64,000 bases of DNA. Origin: Emiliania huxleyi CCMP1516. Lineage: Eukaryota > Haptophyta > Isochrysidales > Noelaerhabdaceae. Location: the NCBI RefSeq assembly GCF_000372725.1, contig NW_005200507.1, positions 764,750 through 828,749 on the forward strand, written 5' to 3'. The position numbers and the translations under genes were made by a program. The notes under the pieces are model-generated. The model did not search any database. It was not told where the DNA came from and was given only the letters and a program-made list of their open reading frames with translations. Positions 38,085 through 48,735 of this stretch are shown here, piece by piece. Within the stretch, counting starts at the first letter, position 1; every line of letters starts with the position of its first letter.

Positions 38085-38765
38085 TCCGTGCGCCGCGTGC
38101 GGAACGGGGCCCCGGCTCCGTTAGAGCCGTAGTCTGCCGTTAGTCTTGCTTAGAACGATAATTCTTTGATATCCATGGTGTTGATCAGAGACGAGAGAGA
38201 GAGATTTTTAGCAATACCAAACCACTCTAACACTCACACATCATTTGGGGCCTGGAGTTTTGAGTTTTGTTGATCAGAGGGCAGCGATTTGAGCACTTGA
38301 GCACTTGATAGGGTCGATTCCGCATGGTAGCGATTTGGAGAGATCTCGAGGAGTGCATGATCGTGCATGACATGCAATGCGCGCGAGGCTGCGTAGGCAT
38401 ACTCTACTCTCTAGCTAGCCTGGAGAGTGCCAGCAGCTAATCCGAGGCAGTTCGTGACGCGCATTGCGTCAGAACCGTGCACGCCGGCTGGAGGAAGGAC
38501 TCTTTCCTATTGGCCGTACGATCAGGTCATCAGTCTCACATCACTGTTAGTAGAAGTCTGACACTGAATGAATGCTGGAGACTACGGCCGCGAGTTATGC
38601 TTTATGCAGGTGATCAAATTGTGCAGCCCAGGGCACGCGCACAGTCAGGGTCACCAGCACCACACTGGCACAGCGCGAAGAAGACCTCTCTCTCCTCTCT
38701 CTCCACAGCGCCGACAGGCTGTCGCAAGGCGTGATACTGAAAGCATTGCCATTGGCCGCAAGTGA
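38085..38765 (+). repeat. Dispersed 0.7-kb repeat, copy 2
   Basis: Partner of 25860-26625. Relative to that copy it contains two small insertions. One is an 89-base segment (38191-38279) whose 11-base edge GTTGATCAGAG is duplicated and which carries the inverted AAATCTCTCTC-family sequence. The other is a segment of about 46 bases edged by AGCGATTT that contains GAGCACTTGATAGGGTCGATT, also found at 21748. A further insertion lies within 38530-38700. Confidence 0.75.
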
Positions 38766-38999
38766 GTTAGTTTTAAGGTAGTTCCATAAAAAACAAAAAA
38801 CTCTAGGTAATCTCCCGAAAAAATCGGCGTGTCCCGTGACGCGGTGACCATAGAGCCGTAGAGCGGCGCACAGAGGGTGGCGCGACGATCGTGCGCGGTG
38901 CGTGACGAGGTGCGTAAGCCCCCGACGCCGCGCCGGCGAGCCGCGCGATCCGATGGGGAGACCGCCGGTCCGCCCCCACGCGCTCTCATCTCACACACA

Positions 39000-39608
39000 T
39001 CACGCTCCGCCCTCGGGGGGCAGGTGCACCACAACGAGCGACATACCCCTAACCTGCACCCTGACGTGATCGGCGTCCGGAGGCGCTGGCGTCGTCCGCT
39101 CAGCCGCGCTGGCCTTACAGACGGGGCAAGTCATTCGCCGGTGCGAGCCGCGCTGCGTCGCAAGCCACTTCCGGATGCAGGTCTCGTGGAAGCTGTGCGA
39201 GCACGGCAGTCCCGCCGCCGCATCGCCGACGACGAGCTCCTCGAGGCAGATGGCGCACAAGTCCTCCTGCTCCTCCTCAGCTGCCTCCTCTGATGGCGCA
39301 GGAGCGCACTCGCTCGCCTCAGAAGTGGACGTCCGGCGAGCATAGGAGTACATTCGGAGGACATTGGAGGGGATCTCGATTCCTGGCTCTGCGGCCGGCC
39401 TGACAGCCTCCGCACGCTGGCGAGCATCATGCCAGCTATACGGACCGGGGCTCGCAGACCGTCCTGACGCAAGCTGGCCCTCCACTTGGTCAATCGTTCT
39501 GCCGCGCATCAACTCGCACACCTTAAGCAAGGCCGAGAGGATGAGGAAGAGTGTCGTTCCGGCGCCCATCAGCACAACCACGAAGAGGAGGATCTGCACG
39601 CTCTCCAT
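39000..39608 (-). CDS. Membrane-anchored RING-H2 E3 ubiquitin ligase (ATL-like)
   Basis: The product is 202 residues. An N-terminal transmembrane helix (ILLFVVVLMGAGTTLFLILS) is followed by a polar linker and the RING-H2 finger. The finger reads CAICLEEL...GLPCSHSFHETCIRKWL...MTCPVCKA with the C3H2C3 ligand order. This architecture matches ATL-type ligases that ubiquitinate at membranes. The Cys after the finger and a short hydrophobic tail (MSLVVVHLP) have no clear role. The start is the ATG immediately before the helix. The gene stands alone between repeats. Confidence 0.82.
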   Translation of the reverse strand: MESVQILLFVVVLMGAGTTLFLILSALLKVCELMRGRTIDQVEGQLASGRSASPGPYSWHDARQRAEAVRPAAEPGIEIPSNVLRMYSYARRTSTSEASECAPAPSEEAAEEEQEDLCAICLEELVVGDAAAGLPCSHSFHETCIRKWLATQRGSHRRMTCPVCKASAAERTTPAPPDADHVRVQVRGMSLVVVHLPPEGGA

Positions 39609-39619
39609 TCGTTGACGCG

Positions 39620-40109
39620 GCGAGGGCGCGAGGGCGGCGGCTGGAACGCGGCGATGTCGGCGCGCTGGGCCTCGTGCTCAAGCGCGAGCACCCTCTCGTC
39701 CCGGTGCGCTAGTTCTGGATGCCCAGGCCGCCGTGGTTAGAGTGGAGTGAAGAAGAAAAACTTTTATTGTGTGTAAGGGGAGCCCAGTACCGGGGGAGCG
39801 GACCGGGGGAGGGGAGGCGTCGCGGGATGGCGGCGGAAGGGATCCGCCGGCGAGCCGGAACGCGGTGTGTGAGTGAGTATTCTTGATACGAAACCACGAC
39901 GACACACACCGTACTCGCTCTCTTTTATGTCCCACCATGCAGAGCGCATCTCTCTCTCTGTTGTGCGAGGCGTGAACCGCGCCATTCGCTCTCACCTGGC
40001 AACCCTGTCTGCACGTCTCGCGCGCGCGTGAACAGGGCTCCAGGCCCCAAATGACGTGTGAGTGCTAGTTGTTTGGTATTGCTAAAAATCTCTCTCTCAC
40101 ACACCAGTC

Positions 40110-40154
<45 letters not shown>

Positions 40155-40190
40155 CGCCGGGACCGGAGGGCCCCGGGTGGGAGATGGAGT
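39620..40190. repeat. Repeat-rich intergenic block with (CA)n
   Basis: It contains a member of the AAATCTCTCTC family (40040-40100), inverted relative to 38198-38256, and a (CA)n tract at about 40112-40150. No gene is supported. Confidence 0.6.
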
Positions 40191-40199
40191 CAGCTACCG

Positions 40200-40960
40200 A
40201 AGGAGGTGAGAGACGAGCTGACTCGGCCTCTGCGAGTGGAGTCGGGGCATACGAGCTCGCCGTGGGGTGTAGACCCGTCGCGGCGGCAACCGGACCGTCA
40301 TGATTTACGACCAGGAAGCCCACACCACCCCTGGCTCGTTGAGGAGTCTGCGGAGAGGGGGGGGGGGGGGGAGCCGAGTACGATAGAGAGACCGTGGACG
40401 CGGGCGCGATACATCGACCAGGGAGAGCTGGCCCAGCCGCTCAAAGAGGTGGTGCGGCGGTACGTTCCAACGCCGCCGCCCTCACCCGGGGAGACCCCGG
40501 CGGGGCCGCGGCCGGGGAGGCGGAAGAGGGGGAGGCGGGCTCCGCACCCGTTGCCGAACCAGCGGAAAGCGAACGGGAGGGAGGACCGAGAGGGGTCGGG
40601 GGCTCCCCCTGAGTAGGGGTGAGGAGCCCGCGCCGGGGGTCTGGAGCGGCGAGGTCGGGTAAGAGTGTGCGTCGTGTTCGAGTCTGGTGTGTATTAGCTG
40701 CGAGTAGAGGGGGCGCTCCGCCGCTAGGGGAAACTCAAGGCGCGGACTAACCCTCGGAGACCCTCGTGTTCACTTTATGGCCCCTTCCCTGCACCCCCTA
40801 AGGGTCAGGGCTTTCTTGCTCGTAGCCCGATGCCGATCATCGGCCCGCTGCGCTTCTTAGCTCCCCGGCCCTGGGTGTGAGGTTACCGACTGCACTCCAA
40901 GTGCTCCAAGTGCGGATCTTCTCCCATCCCTCCCTTGGGTTGTTTGTTTTCGTTCTTTAG
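40200..40960 (+). repeat. ORF-bearing dispersed element, copy A
   Basis: An open frame ending at 40616 encodes TIERPWTRARYIDQGELAQP, a PPPSPGE segment, and AGPRPGRRKRGRRAPHP with RKANGRE. The same protein pattern occurs at 43607-43958 and 59760-60012. The 3' part (40690-40915) begins TTAGCTGCGAGTAGAGGGGG and ends GCTTCTTAGCTCCCCGGCCC with GACTGCACTCCAAGTGCTCC; it recurs at 44509-44735 and 62213-62465. This copy is uninterrupted. Protein-level conservation points to a former gene product of a transposable element. Confidence 0.75.
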
Positions 40961-41440
40961 ATCTTCAATCTCCGTCCTCACCCTTCGCGCGTCGCAACCC
41001 GACTCCGGAAATGAGGGTGTTAGCTTTTGTTTGGTTGGTATTGCTAAACCTCTCTAGAATCGGAGACGCCACCACCCTCGCCCAGGGATCCACAATGCTG
41101 TCTTAAGGTCCGACCTGCGGGCACCGCCTGCGCTCGGCACCGGGCACACCGACTCGGTATGTAAAATGCGCCTGTGGGCGGACCCATCACAGCTCACAGC
41201 TCTACTTACAGCTCTCTAGAAGAGACCCGGGGCTGCGGCTACGGCTGCGCCTGAGGACTGCCCTTTCTAAGTCTTCCACCACTCGGCAAGATGCACGGTG
41301 AGAGGCACGTAGCACGTAGGTGTGCACTAGGTGTCACTCTGTGACGATCCCCTCACAGTCCCCCTTCTCCTCGGCTTCTACGTACTACGATACCCCTCAC
41401 AGTCCTACGATACCCCTCACAGTAGTCCTACGACTTCTAG

Positions 41441-41878
41441 GATTGCGAGCGGGTCCCGTCACAATCGGTGCGATCACTATTTGGATTGTGATGAGACCCT
41501 CCCGGCGCGCTCACAAGCGCTCGCGGCTGGAGCGATTGGGAGCGCCCTCTGTGCGCCGGTAGGAGCAACCCTTGGATATTTGGTACGATTGTGAGCGCAG
41601 TCGCTCATAGTCCTACAAGATGTAGGATTGCGAGCTACTGCTCACAATCGGAGGCATGCTACGATTGTGAGCAGTGCTGCTCGCAACCCTAGACTTTGCT
41701 CGGATTGTGAGCGCGCTGGTAGTAGTCGTAGTTAGGAGCGGAGCTGCTCTTAGTCCTAGGAGAGATGTCCAGGATTCCGAGCGTAGGTGCTCACAATCGC
41801 ACAGAGATGCTACGATTGCGAGGAGTGCTGCTCACAATCCTTCGACTTCTAGGATTGAGAGCGAAGCTGCTCACAATC
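41441..41878 (+). repeat. Array of small hairpins with about 39-base spacing
   Basis: Units of about 26 bases follow the plan GATTGYGAGC, 4-6 bases, GCTCACAATC. Clear units are at 41441-41466, 41587-41612, 41626-41649, 41663-41688, 41773-41798, 41814-41839 and 41853-41878, with degraded ones between (41703, 41731-41756). Loops vary while stems are kept or changed on both sides. Between units are short TACGA or TTCTAG spacers. It is not protein coding. Confidence 0.75.
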
Positions 41879-42230
41879 CGACGCAGGCCGTCTACACAAC
41901 TTCACCGACACGCACCGTCTCGTGGGTGAAAAAGGAAAACCATCTCCCACAACGATTGTCCCATGGGTTTGCGCGCGAAGGTGACGGGCAGGCAGGCCCT
42001 ACCTACGTTCCTACCACGGGTCTCACAAAGCAGCACAACCCCTGGACCCAAAGGTCACTCACGCGCACCTCACAGTCGAGAACGGACAGCGACGAACGAC
42101 AGTCAGAAGGCTATCGGCCCAGTCATGAATGGAGAATGCGGGCCAGAGGATAAAAAAGATTCTTACCGAGACAGAACCCAGAGATACATACGTCAAAGGG
42201 ACTGCCCCCCGCCCCCACTTGCCCTGACTG

Positions 42231-42312
42231 CACAAGCTGCCGAGCCCAAATCACTGTGTGTGAGAGTCGTGATTTCTGGTTGGTTTTCAAAAATCTCTCT
42301 CTCTGCACAGGA
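42231..42312 (+). repeat. Dispersed repeat, copy 2 (pair of 11898-11985)
   Basis: Shares AAGCTGCCGAGCCCAAATCA and the downstream TTCTGGTTGG...AAAAATCTCTC pattern with the copy at 11898. It lies about 270 bases upstream of the Tic22 start. Confidence 0.65.
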
Positions 42313-42579
42313 TAGCGTGCGTGCCCCGAAGTGCGAAGACGGCGACACACAGCGGGGGCCGCGGGGGAGGGACACGCACCAACCAACAAACTCGGAACGT
42401 CACGCAAGGAGAGGGTGCGAAGCCAAGTTTGGGGTTGCGACCAATGGGGGGGTGGGGTGGGGGCGGGGGGGGCCATGATCCCCACCCTCTCGCCCGATCT
42501 CTTCGGTTTTTGGTAGCTGGCCTCTCCCTGATCCTGCTGCCGCGGGAACCCATCGCTTGCTCCTGCGACGGTGTGTCGA

Positions 42580-43388
42580 ATGGACGCGGTAACCAAGGCG
42601 GCTCGGAGAGCTCAGATTGCCAAGGACGTCGCCGCCGCCCGCCGCGACCAGCAGGGCGTTGCGCTGAGCAAGCTGGAGATCGTGGAGAAGCTGAATGAGC
42701 TTCCAGCCTTTGCCATTGTGGGCGCCGACAAGTCCTTCGTGCCACTCCAAGTGCAGGATGCGGCCGGTGAGACCACCGTCCATGACGTGGCGGTCATCTG
42801 GACTGAACCCCAGGAGGCGCAGGCGGCGCTTGCACAGGCTCGCGCGCAAAGGCCGGACGCCGCCATCGGCACGCTCCCGCTGGGCAAGGCTTTTGCCTTG
42901 TGCGAGGGCTGGGCCCAAGCGGCAGGCGCCTCGCGATTCAGGCTGCAGGCCCACTCGAAGGTGCGCGCGGAGCTGCGCCCGATGCTTGTGCGGCAGCTCC
43001 AGCAGCAGGGCTTACCGACGGGGCAAGTCCCATTTTTCTTCTTCGCGGCACACACCCCCGCCATGCACTGTCTTCAACCTGTCCCGACCCGCCATAGGTG
43101 TTCCCGCTTTTCCTGTGCGAGGAGCTTTCGACCGACGAGTGCATGCCGATATTCCTTTCGCGCGCCGAGATGGTGGCGACGTGGGAGGAGGCTATGCAGC
43201 GGTCTGGCGGGCGGCTCAATCCGCCCGACAAGCTCACGGTGCTCGACCTGCGCTTGCTCGTGGCGCGCATGCAGCAAGGCGGGATTCAGGACTGGTCGGT
43301 GGTCAAGTTTGTGGGTACGGACCGCGCGTACGCAATGGTCGAGGAGGGCCAGCGGCAAGAGACGGAGAGGCCGCCGCCACTGGAGTGA
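42580..43388 (+). CDS. TIC22: Tic22-like chloroplast import protein (2 exons)
   Basis: Tic22 acts in the plastid intermembrane space during protein import. Exons 42580-43026 and 43098-43388 give 245 residues with a GT-AG intron of 71 bases (CAA|GTCCCA to GCCATAG), phase 0. The protein shows the duplicated family pattern. The first half has VEKLNELPAFAIVGADKSFV, VAVIWTEPQEAQAAL and IGTLPLGKAFALCEGWAQ. The second half has VFPLFLCEELSTDECMPIFL, LSRAEMVATWEEA and KLTVLDLRLLVARMQ, ending with DWSVVKFVG. There is no obvious signal peptide before MDAVTKAARRAQ, so an upstream leader exon may be missing, or this is the Tic22-like subclass lacking one. Confidence 0.8.
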
Positions 43389-43599
43389 ATAGCGGCCCAC
43401 TTCCTCCCATGTTTTTTTCGCTTCTTTCAAGTTTCCATCGCGAGACGCCAGAAAAAAGAAAGAAACCAGCCACGACCCAAAGCGCAAAGGAGGGATGGGA
43501 GGAGCGAGGACGGCACGCCGCCACCACTGATGGATTTGTGAATAGTGAAAGGCGAAGAGAAAAAGGTAAAAGTGTCACCGTGAATAGGTGATATTCGAC

Positions 43600-44735
43600 G
43601 GGGAGGGCCACGCCTCCCCGAGCCTGAAGAGGAGCCGGCGGAGGGGGGGGGCGAGCCGAGGACGATAGAGAGGCCGCGGGTGCGGGCGCGATTTGTGGTC
43701 GACCAGGGAGAGGTGGCTCGACCTCCCGAGGAGGTGCGGTGGGACGATCCAATGCCGCCGCCCTCGCCCAGGGAGTCGGGGGCGGGGTCGCCGGAGGCGG
43801 AGTCAGCGGGATCGGGCAGAGAGGACGAAACGACGGCGGGGCCGCGGCCAAAGAAGGCTAGGAGGGGAGATCGGGCCCCACAGCCGTCGCGTAACCGTCG
43901 GAAAGCGAACAGGAGGGAGGGCCGAGGGGAGGGAGGGCCCCCCTCGGAGTGGGGGTGAGGAGGCCGTGCGCGGAGCGGGGGGTTCCGAGCGGTGATGTCA
44001 GTGAGGAGTGTGTGTGTTGTCGTGCTAGTGTCTGGTGTTTAATATGCCTAGGCTGGCCGATTTTTTTCGCGGTATCCGCGGCGGGATATGGCGGGATATG
44101 GCGGGATATGGCGGGATATGGCGGGATATGGCGGGATATGGCGGGATACCGGGAGATACACGCGGATTTGATGAGATACGGAGCCCCCAAGATGTGTTCA
44201 CGACAACGTCCGTCAAGCGTGAAACCGCAAATCGGACGCATTCGCGCTTCGACGGCCGCTTGTCGAGCGCTTGTCGATTCCCGTGATTCACGATATACAG
44301 AAAATTTCCGCTTGAGCAGGGACCAGGGATCCGTCGCGCTCCGCGCTCCGAGCGCGGAGAGAGGCTGGGCTGCTCGGCGTGAGGCGGGCAGGATACGGCG
44401 GGATACGGCGGGATATGGCGGGATATGGCGGGATATGGCGGGATACGGTCAGATATGGAGAGATACATCAAGATACCGCAAAAAAATCGGCCAGACTAGG
44501 CCTTTTAATAGCTCCGAGTAGAGGGGGCGTCCCGCTGCTAGGGGAAACCCGGAGCGCAGAGCTAACCCTCGGAGACCCGTGTTTACTTTACGGCCCTTGC
44601 CCTGCGAACGCGTACCCCCGGGGCTAGGGCTCTCTAGCCCGTAACCCGACACCGATCATCCGGCTCGCTGGGTGCGCTTCTTAGCTCCCCGGCCCTGGAT
44701 GTGAGGTTGATAACTGCACTCCAAGTGCTGCAAGA
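43600..44735 (+). repeat. ORF-bearing dispersed element, copy B, split by a TTAA element
   Basis: The frame reads TIERPRVRARF, DQGEVARPPEEV, DDPMPPPSPRE and AGPRPKKARRGDRAPQPSRN, then RKANRRE, ending at 43958. The 3' part resumes at 44509 after an inserted element. Compared with copy A the G-rich tract before the conserved frame has a different length. The upstream 43450-43520 holds part of the AAAG-type repeat. Confidence 0.75.
44043..44504. mobile_element. TTAA-flanked TIR element with decamer minisatellites
   Basis: TTAA stands at both edges (44039-44042 and 44505-44508). The termini are inverted repeats of about 35 bases sharing CCTAG, CTGGCCGATTTTTTT and GCGGTATC. Two arrays of the decamer GCGGGATATG lie just inside the ends (44080-44150 and 44395-44450). 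Copy A of the host repeat has no insertion at the corresponding place (about 40690), which gives an empty-site comparison. The TTAA duplication suggests a piggyBac-type mechanism. No transposase is present. Confidence 0.82.
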
Positions 44736-44884
44736 AAGGTGTGTTGCTGCTTGCTGGCCGTCGCCCACACAACCCTTTTGCGCCTTGCCCAGTTGGGCGG
44801 CGGCGGCGTCTCTCGCTGCCTCGGTCGCTTCCTTGTTCCTACAAGCTATATCGCCGCGTCTCGCTTTTGAGCAGTCTGAGTCTC

Positions 44885-45035
44885 TCGCCAATTCTCGCAG
44901 CAACCTTCATGCCACCTCGCGGTCGTCCCACTCTCGTCGTTCTCTCTCCTGCCCCGTCGTCCTCTGCCTCATCGCTCTCCTCTGCCTCGTTCTGCGACGA
45001 CGCCGCCGCCTGCCGATCCCTCCCAGCTCCCACTC
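44885..45035 (-). repeat. Repeat with a conserved minus-strand reading frame, copy 2
   Basis: Partner of 29330-29485. The minus-strand frame reads QNEAEESDEAEDDGAGERTT and RGGMKVAARIGERLR. No other gene is evident between 44736 and 45598. Confidence 0.6.
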
Positions 45036-45598
45036 CCTTGCTCTCGGCTTCTCCAGCCTCTCGGCGCAGCCTGCCCCGCAGCTCCCTCTCCTCGCGATTT
45101 TGGCCCCTCGAGTCTATCTGACTCCCACTCCGAATAAATAGAGCTGATATCTCCCGGAATCATGGGCGACGGCCCACCGCACGAACCCCGAGGCACTCCC
45201 GCTTCGATCAATGCGGGGTGTCATCTCTGTAACTTTCTTCAAGATCACTCTGCCGGGGGAGATCACCCTGCCGCCGCCGAAACGAGTGAAAAACAATCTT
45301 CGTCGACTTCGTACCTACATGTACCTACACCGCGGTGCGGCAAACCGCATTTCTTCTCTGCACTATAGCCTTTTGAAGAAAAAGCTCGCGCCAAACCTGT
45401 GCCTGTGTCCAGGAAGTAGACTGGGTGTGGGTACTCCCATAGGCAAGAGGAGGTCTGGAGAGGCCCACGGCAAGAGATCGCACAGAAAAAAATTTTTTCC
45501 TCTCCGGAAGCGCGCGATGCGATGAACGACTCTACGATGCACACAGCCGGTCTGACACACAGCCTGCACAGCGCGTGTTAGCCTACTCTGTTCCAGAA

Positions 45599-47520
45599 AT
45601 GTCCGCGGAGCTGATACTGCGCTCCAAGGAGCTGTTTGCGCGGGTCTTCCAGGAGCCAGCCAACGTTATCGTCTGTGCGCCCGGGCGCGTCAACTTGATC
45701 GGCGAGCACACCGACTATAATGAAGGGTGCGTGCGCTTGTGCTCGCTCCGCGTGCGTGCGCGCGCGCGCGCTCTCACTTCCCACCCACCGCAGCGTCGCG
45801 TCCGCTGCGCGCACATGCTGGGCGTGCAGTGCGTGCACCGCGTCAGCCTCACACGGCGTGATGCTCCTCCGCCGCCACGCAGCTTCGCGATGCCCTTCTG
45901 CATTGGCAAGTACACGGTGATTGCGGCGCGACGGAGGACGGGCGCCACATGTCGCATCACGTCGGCGGGTGTGCCGGGCGCCATCTCCACCTTCCCCGGC
46001 GACTCCTCCCTCAGCCCCGGGCCAGAGGGCGACTGGACGAACTATGTGCGCGGCGTCGTCTTCGGAATGCTGCCGATGCTGCCCGGAGGGTCGTGCGCCT
46101 TCGACGCGGCCGTCGTCTCCGACGTGCCGCTCGGCAGCGGCCTCTCCTCCTCCGCCTCGCTCGAGGTTGCCACCGCGACGCTGCTCGAGAGCATCTACCG
46201 GCTCGGGGCAGACCCTAAGGGGAAGGCGCTCGTCTGCCAAAAGGCGAGCACCGCGCGCAGCTCGCGAGAAAGACACGCCCCGTGGGCGAGCCTCCCGCGC
46301 CGGCCGCGCCGCTCTCAGGCCGAGCAGACCTTCTGCAACTCGCCGTGCGGCATCACGGACCAGTTCGTCTGTGCGTGCGGAGAGGCTGGTCCGCCGCCAC
46401 CCCACCGCCACCCGCGCCACCCCCCTCTCCAGCCGCAGCCCTCGGCTCTCGGCCCGCGGCGTCGGCGCGCGGGGGCGTCAGGCTCGGCCGGGCACCGTAG
46501 GCCACGCGCTTCTCATCGACTGCCGCCCTCCGTACGCCACCGAGTCGGTGCCGCTCTCTGACCCGAGGATCGCACTCGTGGTGTCGCCCGCGCGGCTCGA
46601 GCGGCGCCTCGGTGTGAGCGGCGCCTCGTCAGCGCTGCCCGTGCCTGCACAGGTGGCCGACTCGAACGTCAAGCCACAGCTCTCCGGCTCCGAGTACCCC
46701 GACCGCGTGCAGCAGTGCAAAGACGCGTGCGCCGCGATGCAGGCTGACGACGCCCCTCCCTCCTCCGCCTCCCGCCTCCCCTCCTCCCTCCTCCTCTCGC
46801 CTCCCGCCTCCCGCCTCCGCCCCGCCCCCTGACGCGGGTGGCCCTCTCCTCCGCAGGCCGCCGGCCACTCCGAGGTGCGCCACTTGCGCGACGCGACTCT
46901 GTCCATGCTCGAGACCGTCGCTCGCTCGCACGCGCTGCCCGAGGCGACGGTGAGGCGGGCGCGGCACGGCGCGCTGCGGCCGGGCGACGGTGGCGTGGCG
47001 GCGGCGAGAGACTCCCACCCTGCCCCGCGTCGTCGCGTCAGGAATCTCCGAGGACCAGCGCACGCTGCAGGCCAAGGAGGCGCTCAAGGCCTGCGACTAC
47101 GCGCAGGTGGGCCGGCTGATGTTCGCGTCGCACGCCTCGCTTCGCGACGACTACCGGGTCTCCTCGCCGGAGCTCGACGCGCTGGTCGAGATCGCGCGCG
47201 GCGTGCCGGGCGTGCACGGCTCGCGCCTGACGGGCGGCGGCTTTGGAGGCTGCACCGTCACGCTGCTCAGCCGCTCTGCGGTCCCCGCGCTGCTCGCTGC
47301 CTTCGAGGCCGAGTACCCGAAGCGAGCGGGCGGCCGCACCGCGTCCGTCTTTGTGGTGCGGCCGGCGGCGGGCGCGATGCTGCTGCAGCAGGGGGCCGGC
47401 GCCGAGCCCCTCGCGGGGGCACCGCTCAGTCCGCAGCTGAGCGGCGTCGCAAAGGTGACTGCCGCCCTCGTGCTCAGCGCCGTCGCCGCCGCCGTGATTG
47501 CGAGCAAGCGGCAGAGGTAG
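45599..47520 (+). CDS. GALK1: Galactokinase (7 exons) with hydrophobic C-terminal tail
   Basis: GHMP kinase phosphorylating galactose at C1 in the Leloir pathway. Exons: 45599-45726, 45883-46243, 46319-46384, 46482-46580, 46653-46742, 46857-46968 and 47042-47520, giving 444 residues. Motif 1 is CAPGRVNLIGEHTDYNEG at the exon 1/2 junction. Motif 2 is VVSDVPLGSGLSSSASLEVA. Next come CGITDQFV, HALLIDCRP, VADSNVKPQLSGSEYPDRVQ and LRDDYRVSSPELDALVEIA. Motif 3 is GSRLTGGGFGGCTVTLL. Introns 1 and 4 are GT-AG and the other four are GC-AG; every junction keeps phase. The last 25 residues contain a helix (VTAALVLSAVAAAVIA) followed by SKRQR, which looks like a tail anchor and is unusual for a soluble enzyme. 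Confidence 0.88.
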
Positions 47521-47847
47521 AGGTAGGAAGAACCCTCCTCCGCTCCCCGCGGCTCGTCAGCTTGCGAATTTTCGATTTCCTCCTCTTCAGCTTCTTCTCG
47601 ATCCTGCGAAGCGAGAGATATCCTTCCTCTCTCTCCCGCGATGGAGAGCGGGGTGTACAATATCCCCAACTCTTACTTTCCGAATCCTGGGGACCCCGCC
47701 GAATCTCCGCAAGTAGTGCATCTCCGGTTTGGGCGCTGGCTCTTTGCTCTCTGTGGCGTCTCTTCCGCACTGCGATATTCTTCAGCGGGTAACACAGTTA
47801 GTCAGACGGATATAGTCACACCCACGCTCCACACAACCAGTCAAAAA

Positions 47848-48609
47848 GGCTCCGGCTCAGGTCAGAGGGCCCAGCGATTGGGTGTAAACAAACATCCCCG
47901 AGAGCCGAGTGGCTTCAAACCAAAAAGGGTGTGAATAGAGCTGTCTTGATGGTGACCCCCATTGGTGCTGAGGACGCGAAGCCACCTCAAACACTCTTTG
48001 TTGAAGCCGCGAGTTTTTCTAGTTTTCATTAGCTGTGAATAGTTTTGAGCCTGGTAGAGCCCGGCTGGCATGTTCAATCGTCGGGTGGCGAGCTGTGCAT
48101 GCAGACGTCTCGTCGCCGTGGCCGACGCATGGCTGGTCCGACGTGTGGAGGAGTTTGACCTGGTTATACGCCATTTAGTGGCGGCGCTGCTTTAGAGGAA
48201 GCGGCAGCGTGGGAAGCAAAGCAAATGGAGGCGGCGGCGCGGCGCGGCATGCCAAGGAGCTCGGCTGCTGGCGGAGGTTGAGCGGCTAAGTGCAGCAAGG
48301 GCCAAGGGCAAGAAGGGCACGAAGAAGAAGAATGTCGGGGTTGGCGGTACGGGCGCCGCTAGGCGCTAGGCTCAACGAGGAGATGCTGTGCAGTTAGAGA
48401 GCTCGTAGCGAGCTCGATTTTGATGAGAATTTGATGAGAAAAATATCTCAATCGATTTTGAGCAAAAAACGCCAAACACGAAAAATCGGCGCCTGGTGCG
48501 CGTGCGGCGGCGCGGGCCAGCCTCCGGCGGCGCCTGCGGCGGGCCGCTGGGGCTCCCGCCCCAGACCTTGTTTACACCCGAGCTATGCCCCACGACCTGA
48601 GCCGGAGCC
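47848..48609. mobile_element. 762-base element with about 43-base terminal inverted repeats
   Basis: GGCTCCGGCTCAGGTC at 47848-47863 faces its inverse at 48594-48609, and GGGTGTAAACAA (47880-47891) faces 48568-48579, with a few differences between. No clear target duplication was found. Inside, a plus-strand stretch reads LAEVERLSAARAKGKKGTKK before a TAG at 48367-48369, suggesting captured coding sequence. No gene is supported from 47521 to 48735. Confidence 0.6.
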
Positions 48610-48735
48610 CAAACTGCTCACAACACTCACCTACTGACGTTAGAACTGCCGTATCTCGTATGCGTCCTGAGACACATCCACTAGCGAACTAGACACTGGG
48701 ATGCTTGGATCCGCCTCATCCGATCGCGCCTTTGG

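Noticed and set aside
41441..41878. CRISPR-like array
   Set aside because: Units are palindromic hairpins with short variable loops rather than identical repeats with unique 30-base spacers, and this is a eukaryotic nuclear region with no cas genes.
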